From contig JAZDSV010000005.1 in NCBI GenBank assembly GCA_036784855.1, forward strand, positions 248,001 through 312,000: a DNA stretch of 64,000 bases, written 5' to 3'. The notes under the pieces are model-generated. The model saw only the letters and a program-made list of their open reading frames with translations, was not told where the DNA came from and did no database searches. Position 1 is the first letter of the stretch; each line of letters opens with the position of its first letter. Positions 1-14,286 of this stretch are shown piece after piece. Position numbers and translations under genes: made by a program. This stretch comes from Aphelidium insulamus. Its lineage: Eukaryota > Aphelidiomycota > Aphelidea > Aphelidiaceae.

Positions 1-2
1 TG

Positions 3-254
3 CGCAAATCATGTCTCGCGGCCGTAATGAAGGTTGAAGGTGGTCTCTTCCGCTCCAGCTTGGAGGCTGTATCAACAGACGATGTCAAGGTTGATGCGAT
101 ATTTGCTGGTCGGAAGCCTGCGGCCGTTAAGACCAAGGATGACGCGCGGTTCGTTAGTTTTCAAGATTTCGTCGAGCAGGAGGAGTTCAATAAGGCCAAG
201 ACGCTGGCCTTGTTAAACCTGAAGGACAGCTTTGATCCGCTGCCGTTCATTTGA
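3..254 (+). CDS. C-terminal end of an unrecognised protein (5' end outside window)
   Basis: The reading frame is open from base 3 and ends at TGA 252-254, leaving about 84 visible residues. An ATG sits at 27, but the frame is open upstream of it, so it is probably internal. The visible part is mixed charged/hydrophobic, with no membrane segment and no motif I recognise; it ends with Pro-Leu-Pro-Phe-Ile. A splice acceptor could lie inside the first 26 bases. I cannot assign a family. It is followed by about 1 kb without a supported gene. Confidence 0.45.
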   Translation, partial: RKSCLAAVMKVEGGLFRSSLEAVSTDDVKVDAIFAGRKPAAVKTKDDARFVSFQDFVEQEEFNKAKTLALLNLKDSFDPLPFI

Positions 255-1279
255 TGTCTATGTACGGATAATTGGCTGATACGGAAAGGTTGGGTTTGTA
301 GCACCTACAAGCACCAAAGTGGTATGGTGTATGCAGTGTGCTTATCATCTTTATTAATTCTCTACTTTCGCAGCACACTACACATTAATAAAGTACAGTA
401 GGTTAAACCGTATCTATTTGCAACTTTAAACGCTTTACATATGGCCCGTACACAATGTTTCAAATTAAGCGAACCAGCTACAGATGCACCAGTTAGCTAC
501 GTTCACTTGACAAAGCGAGATCACTAGCTAGCATCTGACACAGGCTGACTTAGGGTTTAATATTAAGCGAACAAGCACAGATGCACCCGTTAGATATGTT
601 CCTTGACAAAGCGAGAGTGTCTAACACGGGCTGACTTATGCCACACCAGTGGTGCAGAAACATTATGCAGGATTAACATGATTTCGGTAAATTTCTATCG
701 CCAGGAAATCATTTATGCTTTCATACGAAGCATACTGACCTGTTTCGGTTGGTAGCATCCTTAACGTTATTTAATGACAAAATTCAGTTATGTCACTGCA
801 GGCGTCATGGTTTAAATGCACGTCTAGGTGGTGGCCCAGCGGCTAAAGGGCAAAGTACTGCCAGTAGACAGCTGTATGTACGTTACTATGCTACATAGGG
901 TATTGTGGTGTTGAGGCGCGTCATTTGAGCTGCAGGAGGCCTTTGAGAAGAGCAGCTGCTTCGGCTGCTTGTTCACAAGTTTGATTATAACAGAAACGAT
1001 TATGGGACCCAATGCCAGCAAATACTTGGCTCTATTGCAGTGTACAGCAAGCATGGACTTATTGACAAGCTTATACCAAGCCGGTTTGCGAGTGATGTTG
1101 CACATGCAGGCATGATGCTAGCAGTAGAATTATTCAACTTGCAGCAAGCAGTTTACAGCAAGTGCTTCAAGTGTTTACAGCAAATGTGTCTGCACTGATA
1201 TACACGCTTTGTGCGAGATAACGCGTGGCGCAGCGCGATAACGGCCACGCACGCGCCAGACACACTTTCTGTGCATATA
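255..1279. other. Intergenic stretch without a supported gene
   Basis: About 1 kb between the stop at 254 and the start at 1280. Short frames occur on both strands, but none shows a known motif or plausible exon structure. The stretch holds an imperfect direct repeat (463-552 and 562-638, annotated separately). Otherwise it is moderately AT-rich and contains the upstream region of the SPX gene. I see no RNA gene. Confidence 0.5.
463..638. repeat. Imperfect tandem direct repeat, two copies (about 90 and 77 bp)
   Basis: Copy 1 (463-552) and copy 2 (562-638) share the blocks ATTAAGCGAA, CAGATGCACC, GTTAG, TTGACAAAGCGAGA and GGCTGACTTA in the same order. Copy 2 lacks a roughly 13-base block around CACTAGCTAGC. 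They are separated by 9 bases. No gene overlaps them. Confidence 0.8.
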
Positions 1280-3621
<2,342 letters not shown>

Positions 3622-3685
3622 CAATACACCATGTACTATCCACTAGTGTCTGCATTATATTGTAGCTGACGATGCAGCAAGCGTC

Positions 3686-5365
3686 CTACAGAAGCATGTT
3701 GAGCGGGTGTTCCATGTAGTCTCGGAACTTGGCCAGCCACTTGGCGCCTACAGCTCCGTCGACAACGCGGTGATCGCAGCTGAGAGTGACATTCATGCAC
3801 TTCACCACTGCAAAGCCGCTAGGTGATGACGAGTCTGATACCACCTTCTCCGTGGTGGCGCCCACGGCCAAGATGCAGGATTGTGGTGGGTTGATAATCG
3901 CGCTGAACTCATTAACGCCAAACATGCCCAGGTTGGAAATGGTGAACGTTCCGCCCTGAATTGTTACTACATTGAATGGGAATCCTTATGATGCACTTGC
4001 CTGGTACTCATTCGGAGCTAGCTTATTGTCACGAGCACGGGCAGCCATGTCACGAACATTGTCCGAAATCACAGTCAGACCCTTGACATCAGCACCAGCC
4101 ACAATTGGAGTGATAAGTCCAGCGGGAGTTGACACGGCCACGCTAATGTCGACATTGTGATGACGACGAACAAATGTATCCATCCAGGAGCTGTTCACCT
4201 CCGGCACCGCTTTCAAAGCCAGCGCGGAAGCCTTGATAATGAAGTCATTGACCGACAGCTTGAACTGATCTTTGCCCTTGGCATTGAAAGCACTTCGCAG
4301 CGCCAACACCTTGTCCATCTCCACGGCGGCGGTCAGGTAGTAGTGCGGAATTGTGCCCTTTGACTGCTGCAGGCGAGTAGCAATTACTTTGCGCATGTTG
4401 GTCAGCGGAATGTCTTCGTATGAGCCTGACGCTGCAGTCGGTGCAGCTGTAGTTTTTGCCGGCTTGGCGCTCGATTCAGCGGCAGATGATTTGGCAACGG
4501 CGGGCTTCGCGGGTTTAGGTGAGAAAGCCATTACGTCTGCTTTCACGACGCGACCATTAGGACCGGTGCCTTCGATCTCTGCGAGGGGTACGTTCTTCTC
4601 GGAAGCTATTTTACGCGCTACTGGACTCACAAACTGCCGGTGGGGTGACTGGTCGGCGGTGCTGGCGGCTGTAGTAGAACTTGGCTTCTCGGAAGGCTCT
4701 TCTTGTGCCTCGGCGCTCGATTCCTTCTCTTTCGGCGCATCGGTAGCGCTGACAGCTGGCGCAGCGCCACCCTCAAAGTCTTCGAAGGCGCTCACATCGT
4801 CGGCCTTCTCGGCCAGCACGGCAATCGGCTGTTGCGTCAAGTAAATGTAACGATTATTCACATTCACTTACCTGGTTCACGGGCACCTCTTTGCTGCCAG
4901 CGGACATCAAAATCTTGGCCAAGAAACCTTCCTCCTGGCACTCAAAGTCCATCTGGGCCTTGTCCGTCTCTATCTCCACCAGCACATCTCCCTGCACGAT
5001 CTCATCGCCCACCTTCTTGTGCCAGACGCCAATGTTGCCCGCAGTCATGGTAGGCGACAGAGCCGGCATGCTGATCATGATGTGTGGTGGGTACGCTGCA
5101 CGGACGGGTAAGTGCCTACTCCGTGTCCCACCATGGGCATGACGTACCCTTGGCGGCCAGACCGCGCGTTGCCAGTGACGAAATCAGTCCGCGCGTCGGC
5201 AGTGCACTCCACCTACAACCACCATGAGTTAGGATGCACACAGACACACACAGACACACACAACTGCACCCACATTACACACCTGTCTGGCTGGGAAAAG
5301 GTTCGGGGGAGGAGCCGCGTCGACCAGCGCGCCGCCGGAGACGCGATTGCTTGCAGGCGGAGCAT
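3686..5365 (-). CDS. Dihydrolipoamide acetyltransferase, E2 of mitochondrial pyruvate dehydrogenase
   Basis: Complement of exons 5283-5365, 5148-5212, 4872-5095, 4001-4828, 3686-3955; 489 residues. The N-terminus is Arg/Ser-rich without acids, a mitochondrial presequence. One lipoyl domain follows, with the lipoyl-lysine in ETDKA (about K95) and the typical MPALSPTM opening. Next come an Ala/Pro/Glu linker, an E1/E3-binding domain (PVARKIASE) and the acyltransferase domain with the active-site DHRVVDG (His about 462) near the C-terminus. The family transfers acetyl from lipoamide to CoA in the mitochondrial matrix. The last intron (3956-4000) is GC-AG. The start was chosen because splicing from it yields a transit peptide leading into YPPH just before the lipoyl domain. 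Confidence 0.95.
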
Positions 5366-5688
5366 TTGGTTGATTGCCGATTGTCCGTGACGTGGTCGCC
5401 TTAAACAGCGCTTATGTATTACCGTGGCTTTCCTCTTGTCGCTGATAACTAATAAGCCTTCGGTCGAGCTATCTTGATGTTCAAGTAACAGCTGCGTTTA
5501 AAAGCCTCTATATATATACATGTACTCTTTTCTTTCTGCCACGACAAAAACGCTGTACAGCACATATATCGTTCTTTGCTTTACCCGAATAGGAACCATC
5601 TGTTATATTGGCAGAAAGCGAGCTACATGTATAAAATATCGCCACGGCGACTTTATTTCTACCTATCAAATCCATGGGCTAGCATGAT

Positions 5689-7512
5689 CTAAATGGCGAC
5701 AGCAGCCTGGAGGGACGTCACAAAACGCCACACATCGTCAAAGGTGTTGTACATTGGAGTGGGAGCGACGCGGATACAATCTGGCTCACGCTTATCGCAC
5801 ACCACGCCAGACTCGGTGAGCCGCTGAAACACTTGGCGCAATCCCACCTTGCCCGCTTTGATCAGCAGCGAGAGTTGGCATCCACGCTGTGCTGGATCCG
5901 TCGGCGTGATGATCTCAAATGGAGATGCGTCATACTGGCTCGCCACACGCTGCAACAGATACTCCAGGTAGCCGGTGAGGAGCCGGGACTTTTCACACAG
6001 CGCCTTCATATCGGTCTTGCTAAAACACTGCAGGCTGCCGTGGAGCGCTACAACGGCAGTCACGCTCGGATTAGACATTCGGTATGCATTTGCGCCTTCG
6101 ATCGCGTCGAATTCTGTCAAATAATGTTAGACTAGTTATTATGTAAATGTCAATAGTATAGTACCTGGCTTCATCTGAAAGCGCGTGGCATACTTGTTAC
6201 CCCACCAGCCATTGAGACTGTGCATAAATTAGCGCCAAGTCACAGACTCGCAAGCTGCAAACACACACCGTGGCAGGTCGGCATTGTGGTGCCGTTCGTG
6301 TATGAATAGACCAGCTATTCCACCCGGGCCGGCATTCAGATATTTGTAGCTACACCACGCCGCGAAATCAACATCCCACTCGTGCAACTTTAGTTCCACA
6401 TTTCCCGCCGCGTGCGCTAGATCGAAACCAACTTGACACCCCTATATCGGTTTGTGTGTGACGCTCAAACACTTAATATATCACGGCAGGCAAAGAATAG
6501 TATTATCTAGATAGGATTTACCTTGGCATGTCCGCGCTTGGTAATCTCGGCCATGTTGAACAGTTGGCCAGTGTAGTACTGCACGCCACTGAAGATGATC
6601 AATGCAATTTCATCGCCATGCTTGTCGATCATGTCGTTGATGTCTTGCTGTCGCAGCAGATATTCTCCCGCCCGAGGTGCAACTGCGATAATCGCGTCTG
6701 CCGGGTCGTATCCGTGGAATTTGGCTTGACTAGACACGGCGTACTGCACGAATGGTGAACACAACCTTATTTAATGCGGTTCAGACACGCCTGGTCAGAC
6801 GGGAAAGCCTTGTCCTCGATCAAAATCTTGTACCGCTGCGCAGTCGGCCGGTAGAACGACGCCATCAAGAAGTGGAGGTTGGCAGTTAGTGTGTTCATTA
6901 CACCGACTTCCGAGACGTTGGCGGCGCCTGGACAGCAACGTTAGCGATAAATGACCGTGATGTCGGCTGATACAAACTTGCCAACGATGCGAGCACTCTG
7001 TTCCAGCACAATGTCGTCAATGTTGACCCAGGGTCTGTCAAATTCGTGGTGAAAGTGCCCATGTACGCCGCTAATAGGCAGAGGCATCCGTAAGCAACTC
7101 AAGCAACTCAAGCAACTCATGGCGCGGCTCGCACGAACCTGTCGCGCCACACTTTCAACTCTTGCATCAGCAGCGATTCCGTGCCACGAGGCTGCAGCCC
7201 GAGAGAATTACCACACAGATACACGCATTCCTGCAAGCGGGTAAATGCATAGTAAGTAGATGCTCTACAGCGCACGAAGCTACACACCTCTTCATCGCCA
7301 TTGACTTCATCGCCAGCAGAGGTTCCCACGGCATTTTGCGCAGAGTGGTCATTTCCATCGCCAACTTTGCCGCACACATTCCGCGTGCGTGGTATATGGT
7401 ACAGCTTGCGCATGTCTTTCAGCGTATCTAATTCATCAAGCCTGCGGGCAAACGCTCTCGACTGCGGGTCCAGTTGCGCATCAGACGCGGTTTTCTCCAG
7501 CTGGGACTTCAT
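5689..7512 (-). CDS. KYNU: Kynureninase
   Basis: Complement of exons 7288-7512, 7139-7230, 6982-7070, 6791-6927, 6522-6743, 6269-6441, 6165-6217, 5689-6113; 471 residues, normal for the eukaryotic family. Family motifs include YLCGNSLGL near the N-terminus, GVHGHF, the Asp in GFDLAHAAG and the PLP-binding lysine in [11 protein letters not shown] (about K288). The enzyme is a cytosolic PLP hydrolase that cleaves kynurenine or 3-hydroxykynurenine to anthranilates and alanine in tryptophan degradation and NAD synthesis. Introns 6928-6981 and 6744-6790 use GC donors; intron 7231-7287 is 57 nt and stop-free. The intron at 7071-7138 contains three copies of a CAAGCAACT unit. Confidence 0.95.
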
Positions 7513-8060
7513 TCAAAAGAGGTGAATGATGAAAGAGGAAGCTTTATTTAAGACAAAGTGTTAAATACACCAAGCGGCAGTCAGACTAATACAGGCAGGT
7601 ATTCTATGCAGTCCTGGGCTGGTGACTCTTGCATTTCTTCTTAGGCAGAGCTAGATATACATCAATTCCGTGCATATTGCAGTTAAATGTTGACTGAATG
7701 TTGATAGCATGCCCAAGTGCTTCATCACAGCTGGTCTTCATGCGGCCCCCACCCATCCAACACATACACCCAACTCATACGTACATATAGCGACCCCACC
7801 CATCCAACACATACATCCAACCCATACGTACATATAGCCACCCGACAGTAGCGCATTAATAGCACGCATACGTATGTGCGTCATTCGTGCAAATCGCAGG
7901 ACGCTGATTCGAATGTGCCCTAAAATAGACCCTCGGCGACGAGAGAGAGCGCGCGCGCACGGACCGGCGCACTCGTTCTTTCGTTAAAACCACTCTGCAC
8001 ACGTACGCGCACACACACACACCGCCAATACACGTCTGCAACCACAGAGCTACCCGCAAC
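7513..8060. other. Intergenic stretch between divergent genes
   Basis: 548 bp between the kynureninase start codon and the start of the acidic repeat protein. It contains a 47-bp direct repeat (7747-7840) and a CA/GC-rich low-complexity patch near 7945-8025 just before the downstream ATG. I see no gene or structured RNA. Confidence 0.5.
7747..7840. repeat. 47-bp tandem direct repeat, two copies
   Basis: Units 7747-7793 and 7794-7840 are nearly identical. Both begin CCCCACCCATCCAACACATA and both carry CATACGTACATATAGC, with only three or so differences. They lie in the divergent promoter region between kynureninase and the repeat protein. Confidence 0.85.
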
Positions 8061-11000
8061 ATGATTGCAGAAATGCCCACACGCCAGTCAGGCGAAACTG
8101 ACAACGAATATTCACAGCGCATTGAACAGTACGCGTTCGGCCTGGCCAAACAGCTTCAACTGGAACAGACAACCGCCGATTACCAGCGCCGCTGCCACTA
8201 TGCGTGCCACGATGAAGTGCACCGACTGCGCATGGTTGTGCGCGACCTGCCCAGCAATACTGGCCGCGGCTACAAGAACAAGAAGTTCAAAGGTACGCTA
8301 GTTGTTGTGCTGTTAACCCGCTCTGACACGCACACTGTCAGATGAGCCGTTTCCATGCGAGGCGATTGCCAAGCCAGATTTAACAGACGCGCTCGACATT
8401 TCAGCCGCCACTCCGGTGTGCGGTGAGCAGTGTGCCACGGCCGACAGCACCGCCGAGCCAGACGACGAGCGCCAAGCCGCCGCAACCGTCGGTACGCGTC
8501 ATTGGGTGCTATTTATAGACACTGACGGGCTATTTATAGACACTTGTGAGCCGGCCGATTCCGCTGCCGATGCTGAAGCCACCGCCACTACAGAGACTGT
8601 GGCTGCAGTAGTCCTGCCCGATTCCATCACTACCACCACTATCACCACTGGTAAGTGCCTATACACGTGCGTGGTGCGTGTACGTGCAGACACTTACCTT
8701 ACATAACAGATGAAACTGTGGTGGCCGACAAATCTCCTGAACAGCTGCCCGCCTACAGCGAGACCCCGTCGTATGAGCGCTCGCTGGAAGAGGTGGACAA
8801 GGAGTACAATGCCGCTCATGGTGACGAGCAGCCAGTTGACTCCACTCCGTATTCCTTTTGTGCCGATGACATGGTGCAACAGGATCAACAGCAGCCATCA
8901 CCCGCCGCCCAGGAGAAGATCGCTGGCGCTGAGACGGTCGAGCCTGCCGCACAGAGCGATGCCACTGTCAATGACATGGCAGAGACAGCCATTGCCGGTG
9001 ATGCATCGCCCGCAGAGTGCACCGAGATGGCAGCACCTGCCACTGATTCCAATGGCAATTGCGAGGCGCCGGTCGATGCTGCCGATGCATCCCGCGAAAT
9101 CTCTGATGACGCGCCAATTGCCGCAGACAGTGATGCCGTGCCAGTGGAACAGTCTGCTTCGACTAACAATGAAGTCCCGGCCGCCGAGGATGCTTTGGTA
9201 GCCGTGGAGTCTCATCCCATGGACGAGGAGACCGCCTTTGCGGAGCCGGTCAGTACTACGGCCGCCGAGCCTGAGGCATTAGCTGCCGATGATATTGAGA
9301 CGAAGGATGTTCCCATCGTGAATGATATGGAAGGTGCTACTTCAGAGGACAACAAGCCTACTGAACAGCAGCGCGAAATTGCCGAAGCTGTGCTGGCCGA
9401 GATCCCAGCCGCCGCCGAGCAGATGTCGGAGAAGATGGCCGAGAAGTCGGCCGATGCGCCCTCGGATGAGCACCGCGAGATGCTCCAGGATGTGCTGGCG
9501 GAGATCCCCAAAGCATCTGATAACTTTATTGAAGAGGCAAAGGTGGAGGAGTCTTCTGCCGAGGACATCAAGCCAACTGAAGAGCAGCGCGAAATTGCCG
9601 AAGCTGTTATGGCAGAGATCCCGGCCGCCGCTGAGCAGATGTCGGACAAGATTGCCGAGAAGTCGGCCGATGCGCCCTCGGATGAGCACCGCGAGATGCT
9701 CCAGGATGTGCTGGCGGAGATCCCCAAAGCAACTGAGGCTGTGGAAGAGGCAAAGGTGGAGGAGTCTTCTTCCGAGGACATCAAGCCAACTGAACAGCAG
9801 CGCGAAATTGCCGACGCTGTTATGGCAGAGATCCCGGCCGCCGCTGAGCAGATGTCGGAGAAGATTGCCGAGAAGTCGGCCGATGCGCCCTCGGATGAGC
9901 ACCGCGAGATGCTCCAGGATGTGCTGGCAGAGATTCCCAAGTCTGCCGAGGATCATACAAAAGAGGCAGCCATGGAAGACGCTGTTGCTGCAGATTCTAG
10001 TGCAGAGCCAATGGCGGCCATGACTTCTTCAGAGGACGCCAAGCCCATCGAAGAGCAGCGCGAGATTGCAGAAGTTATGTCGACCGAGATCCCAGCTGAT
10101 GCTGAGCAGATGTCGGAGAATATGGCCGAAAAGTCGGCCGATGCCCCCTCGGATGGGCACCGCGAGATGCTTCAGGATGTGCTGGCAGAAATTCCCAAGT
10201 CTACTGAGGCTGTTGAAGAGGCAGCTGTGGAAAAGACTGCTTCGGCAGACGTGATGTCAGTTGAAGAACAAAGCGGGATTATGCAAGCAGAGTTCCCGGC
10301 AGCGGCAGAAATGACGCCGGAGGAGATTGTTGAGAAGTCGGCTGACACCTCTGCTGATATTGCATCGGACGACATTCCCAGTGCTTCTCCTGAAGACCGC
10401 GCCGAAGAGGCAGCAGCGGACGTGACTAATTCTGAAAATGTCAAGCCAACTGAAAAGCAGCGCGAGATCGCAGAAGCCGTGTTGGCCGAGATCCCGGCCG
10501 CCGCTGAACAGATGTCGGAGAAGATTGCAGAGAAGTCGGCCGATGCGCCCTCAGATGAGCACCGCGAGATGCTCCAGGATGTGCTGGCAGAGATTCCTAA
10601 AGCTTCTGATGACTCTGTTGAAGAGGCAAAGGTGGAGGAGTCTGCTGCCGAAGACATCAAGCCAACTGAAGAGCAGCGCGAAATTGCCGACGCTGTTATG
10701 GCAGAGATCCCGGCCGCCGCTGAACAGATGTCGGAGAAGATTGCCGAGAAGTCGGCCGATGCGCCCTCGGATGAGCACCGCGAGATGCTCCAGGATGTGC
10801 TGGCGGAGATCCCTAAAGCAACTGATAACTTTATTGAAGAGGCAAAGGTGGAGGACTCTGCTGCCGAGGACATCAAGCCAACTGAAGAGCAGCGCGAAAT
10901 CGCCGAAGCTGTGCTGGCCGAGATCCCAGCCGCCGCCGAGCAGATGTCGGAGAAGATGGCCGAGAAGTCGGCCGATGCGCCCGATAACTCTATTGAAGAG

Positions 11001-13244
11001 GCAAAGGTGGAGGAGTCTTCTTCCGAGGACATCAAGCCAACTGAACAGCAGCGCGAAATTGTAGACGCTGTTATGGCAGAGATCCCGGCCGCCGCTGAAC
11101 AGATGTCGGAGAAGATTGCCGAGAAGTCGGCCGATGCGCCCTCGGATGAGCACCGCGAGATGCTCCAAGATGTGCTGGCAGAGATTCCTAAAGCTTCTGA
11201 TGACTCTGTTGAAGAGGCAAAGGTGGAGGAGTCTGCTGCCGAGGACATCAAGCCAACTGAAGAGCAGCGCGAAATCGCCGACGCTGTGATGGCAGAGATC
11301 CCGGCCGCCGCCGAACAGATGTCGGAGATGATTGCCGAGAAGTCCGCCGATGTTCCCTCGGATGAGCACCGCGAAATGCTTCAGGATGTGCTGGCAGAGA
11401 TTCCCAAGTCAGCTGAGAAAGATGACAGCTCGGCTCCGCCAGTGGAAATGGCAGCGGACGAGGGTTCTCTTGAGGATACCGCGATTGCGGAACAGGGCGT
11501 TGATGACATCGAGGACCCTGCGACTGAGGCCGGTAAACCGGCAGGTAAGCCTGACTTCCAAGCCAAGCTCGATGACTATCTGGCTCAGATCAAGAAATCG
11601 GAAGCAATCCTCGAGGACATGGGTTTAGAGAATCAAGCCGAAGACGGTAAGCGGGAGTACAAATCATCGTGGGATGACACCAGTTCCGCTGGCAATATGA
11701 GTCTACATGATGAGGCAGCGCCCGGCACACTCAGCCGTCGAGACTCGTTGGCTTCAAATGCTTCGTCTCCGTTCAGCGACAAATACGCCGTGACTGAGAA
11801 GGTTTCGGTTCCACCACAGCTATCCACTCAGCAATCTCTGACAAGCATGTTGGCGGATGAAATCGCGGAAGAGACCAAGGATGCTGACAGCATTTCAATT
11901 GCCGAGTCGTCCGTGTCCGCAATGAAGCCCACTTCGTCCCCAATGGAGGCGCTACAGGAAAGCATGCTTGAGAGTGATGCCGACCTTGCACCACAGTCAC
12001 GTATGTGTCACCGGTGATTACTTTCTTTTGTATTAATCATTAACTTCTCAGGTGATAAAAACGTGTCAGATGCCGTAGAGGAGGTGGATGAAGCCGTGTT
12101 TGAAGAAATCTCGCTGCACGACGACGATGAAGTTACCAAAGACGCAAGCCGCCCCGCAAGCCAGGGATCCAACTCGTCTCGGGTAGCGGATCAAGTTGCA
12201 TCTATGGTACCGTCGTGGCTCAAACCACTTGCCCGCATGTTCAGCGGAAGCGAAAATACCGCCACTCCCATCGACAAGCCGGAGGAAACTTCTCGTGATG
12301 CTCCTGCTGAACCACCCACCGACGATGAAGAGACGGAGAAGATGGCAATGTCGCCGATTAATGACGACATGGCACATTTGGGCAGTAACGACGCCGTCGA
12401 CATCGGAAGCGGCGAGCTATATAACATGGTCGAGTCCAATGAACCCGCGGTCTTGAGCATGGAAGATGTTGAGCAAAAGTCAGAGACTAACATGCTTGCC
12501 GACGAAATCGCGGCGATTGAAAAAGAACTGGACGATGCCATTAGCATTGTGGAGGGCAAGCAAGAGATCTCTGCACCCATTACCAGTGATTCCGGCTCGA
12601 CTGACGTGGTTACCGCCAAAGAACTGGAAGAGGTCGAGCAGAACCCAAATGTGCCGGAAAGCGTGAAAGAAATTGTTCGTAAACTGTTCGATGAGAATCA
12701 AAAGATGTCGTCTCGTCCGGCGTCCGTCACGAAAGTAGACGCGCAGGAGTTGAAACAAGAAAATGAGATGCTCAAGGAGGTCATTGTCGCCAAGGATGCT
12801 CAAATTGAAGAGCTGAAAGAGAAGGACGCCGCCATGGACGCTCTGTGCAAAGAACTGGAGCAAGAAAATGACGGCTTGTCCCGCGCCAACCATGACCTCA
12901 CCATCGATAACCAGCGCCTGAATACCGTGGCCAAGGGCTTGGAGGAGCGACTGGCACTGCCATCGCACATGAGCCCCGATGGATCGCTGGCACTCAAACA
13001 AGTTGCCATCGACATGGAAACCATGGACCTCATCCACAGACTGAAGCGCATCTGGCGCGAAATCATGGTCCTGTACGTCGATGGAAGCGAGGTGCCGGAC
13101 ATGGAACCCATCACGGAACTGGACTTCATCCTGGATCAGATTGATGTGTCAGTCAAGATTTTATCGAGCTACGTGGAAACACATGTGCATGAAGCGCCTT
13201 TCGCGACCGCTGAGCGAAAGAAATCCGCTGCCATCAGCGAGTAG
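8061..13244 (+). CDS. Large acidic protein with ten 71-residue tandem repeats and a C-terminal coiled coil
   Basis: Exons 8061-8292, 8342-8491, 8540-8650, 8710-12000, 12052-13244 give 1658 residues. Residues 1-about 80 form a compact charged domain I do not recognise. Then comes a Glu/Ala/Asp-rich stretch. Residues about 374-1072 are ten tandem units of about 71 residues containing QREIAEAVLAEIPAAAEQMS and EHREMLQDVLAEIPKA. Next is a Ser-rich segment, then a coiled coil at about 1490-1560 and a conserved-looking C-terminal helix-rich tail. There is no signal peptide or membrane span. The repeats are predicted amphipathic helices with low sequence divergence. The function is unknown; a cytoskeletal or scaffold role would be a guess. 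It converges with eIF3k (181 bp between stops). Confidence 0.85.
9336..11430 (+). repeat. In-frame minisatellite: ten units of about 213 bp inside the acidic protein gene
   Basis: Units begin with codons for (S/A)xED-x-KPTE and run about 213 bp. Units 1-3, 6, 7, 9 and 10 are nearly identical at DNA level. Unit 4 is diverged and unit 5 strongly degenerate. Unit 8 lacks an in-frame block of about 66 bp after the codons for SADAP. Each unit itself consists of two related halves (QREIAEAVLAEIP and HREMLQDVLAEIP). Confidence 0.9.
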
Positions 13245-13425
13245 TGTGCATACATACGTCAGTCGAATAGACGCGTGCCAATATCATCGAGTTGGGCGCT
13301 CAAAGAAAAAATAGAGGACAATTGGATCCTAATCATCATATGCGGTGTATATGAGCATTCACGGTGTAGCACTTAAACTCAACTATGTAGCAATGATAGT
13401 GGTAAGCAATTTACTGACAGCGTGC

Positions 13426-14231
13426 TTAAAGCGTGTTGGCTCCACCAATGATTTGTACCAGCTCTACGAAGTAGTATTTAGTCCAATTACAGTGCAGTGA
13501 ATAATAAGGAAACTGCTTACGATCAAACTTGATGCTCTCCTTGACCAAAGTGGGCTTCATTGAATTTTCCTTGATCAAGGGCAGTGAGAGAACACCATTC
13601 TGCACCGAGCACGACTTCCATTGCTGATGGGAGTGCAGGAACGTCAGTATATCACTCTCCGACGCAAGGTTGAGATAACTCTTCAGGTCCGTCACTGAAA
13701 TTTGCTGATGCGAAATGGCAATGACGGACATTATAACTAGGCACGTTCAGTGAAGAATCGCTCTGCAGAACCCACTGCGCACATTTGCGGACATCGCTGT
13801 CAAAATTGGAAGCAGAAGCGACGGAATCTCTACATGAGGACAGTTTCTTCCAAAAGGCAGCAAAGTTGCACGCCTGCAGGTCGCTGTGAAGTGCGCAGAG
13901 CGCTTGCAATTTTGGCGATGATGCCTGATTGTGAGATGAATAGAGTGCGATCAGTTAACGCACCATTGACGCGGATAGCATGTAGAGACACATGACGAAA
14001 TCGTTTTCAGGCAGCCGTGTCAGCATGCGCGCCATAATCGTTGCCACGATTGATTCCTTTGCCTCGGCAGGACGAAATTGATACCTGTGGTGTTACCCGC
14101 GCATAAGCATATACAACGGTAATATATACACCGTACCATTTAAGTAGCTGGTAACACGCCTCTACATCAAGCGCGTCACTGCCACCTGAAGTGGCGGCCT
14201 TTTCCAACGCAGCAACGCGCGCATTCGACAT
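13426..14231 (-). CDS. EIF3K: Translation initiation factor eIF3 subunit k
   Basis: Complement of exons 14137-14231, 13964-14084, 13783-13924, 13521-13736, 13426-13463; 203 residues (human about 218). Family-like segments appear in order: LLKWYQFRP, the HSDLQACNFAAFW helix, FDSDVRKFIMSVIAISHQ, and a winged-helix C-terminus with EESIK-like KESIKFD. The subunit belongs to the octameric PCI/MPN core of eIF3 and is non-essential in several species. The ATG at 14231 is the first in the frame; the extreme N-terminus is shorter than in animals. The intron 13737-13782 was placed by the FI-MS-VIAIS match. A GGTTA-repeat motif lies 55 bp upstream. Confidence 0.85.
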
Positions 14232-14286
14232 ATTGGCTGAGAGTGATGATTTATGCGTCAGGGTTTCCTGCACCTGAGGCAAGCTA

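Noticed and set aside
824-1105. Minus-strand 93-codon frame in the first intergenic region
   Set aside because: No recognisable motif, no splice partners, and a non-ATG-like context; likely chance.
9212-9940. Long minus-strand Ser/Ala-rich frame opposite the repeat array
   Set aside because: It is the complement of the GC-rich repeats. The plus frame has conserved splice structure and protein-like composition; the minus frame only mirrors the codon pattern.
10172-11251. Second long minus-strand frame (about 360 codons) opposite the repeats
   Set aside because: Same shadow effect as above; no start context, introns or known motif.
9336-11430. CRISPR-like spaced repeats
   Set aside because: Units are contiguous, 213 bp, in frame with a protein and without unique spacers; this is a coding minisatellite in a eukaryotic gene.
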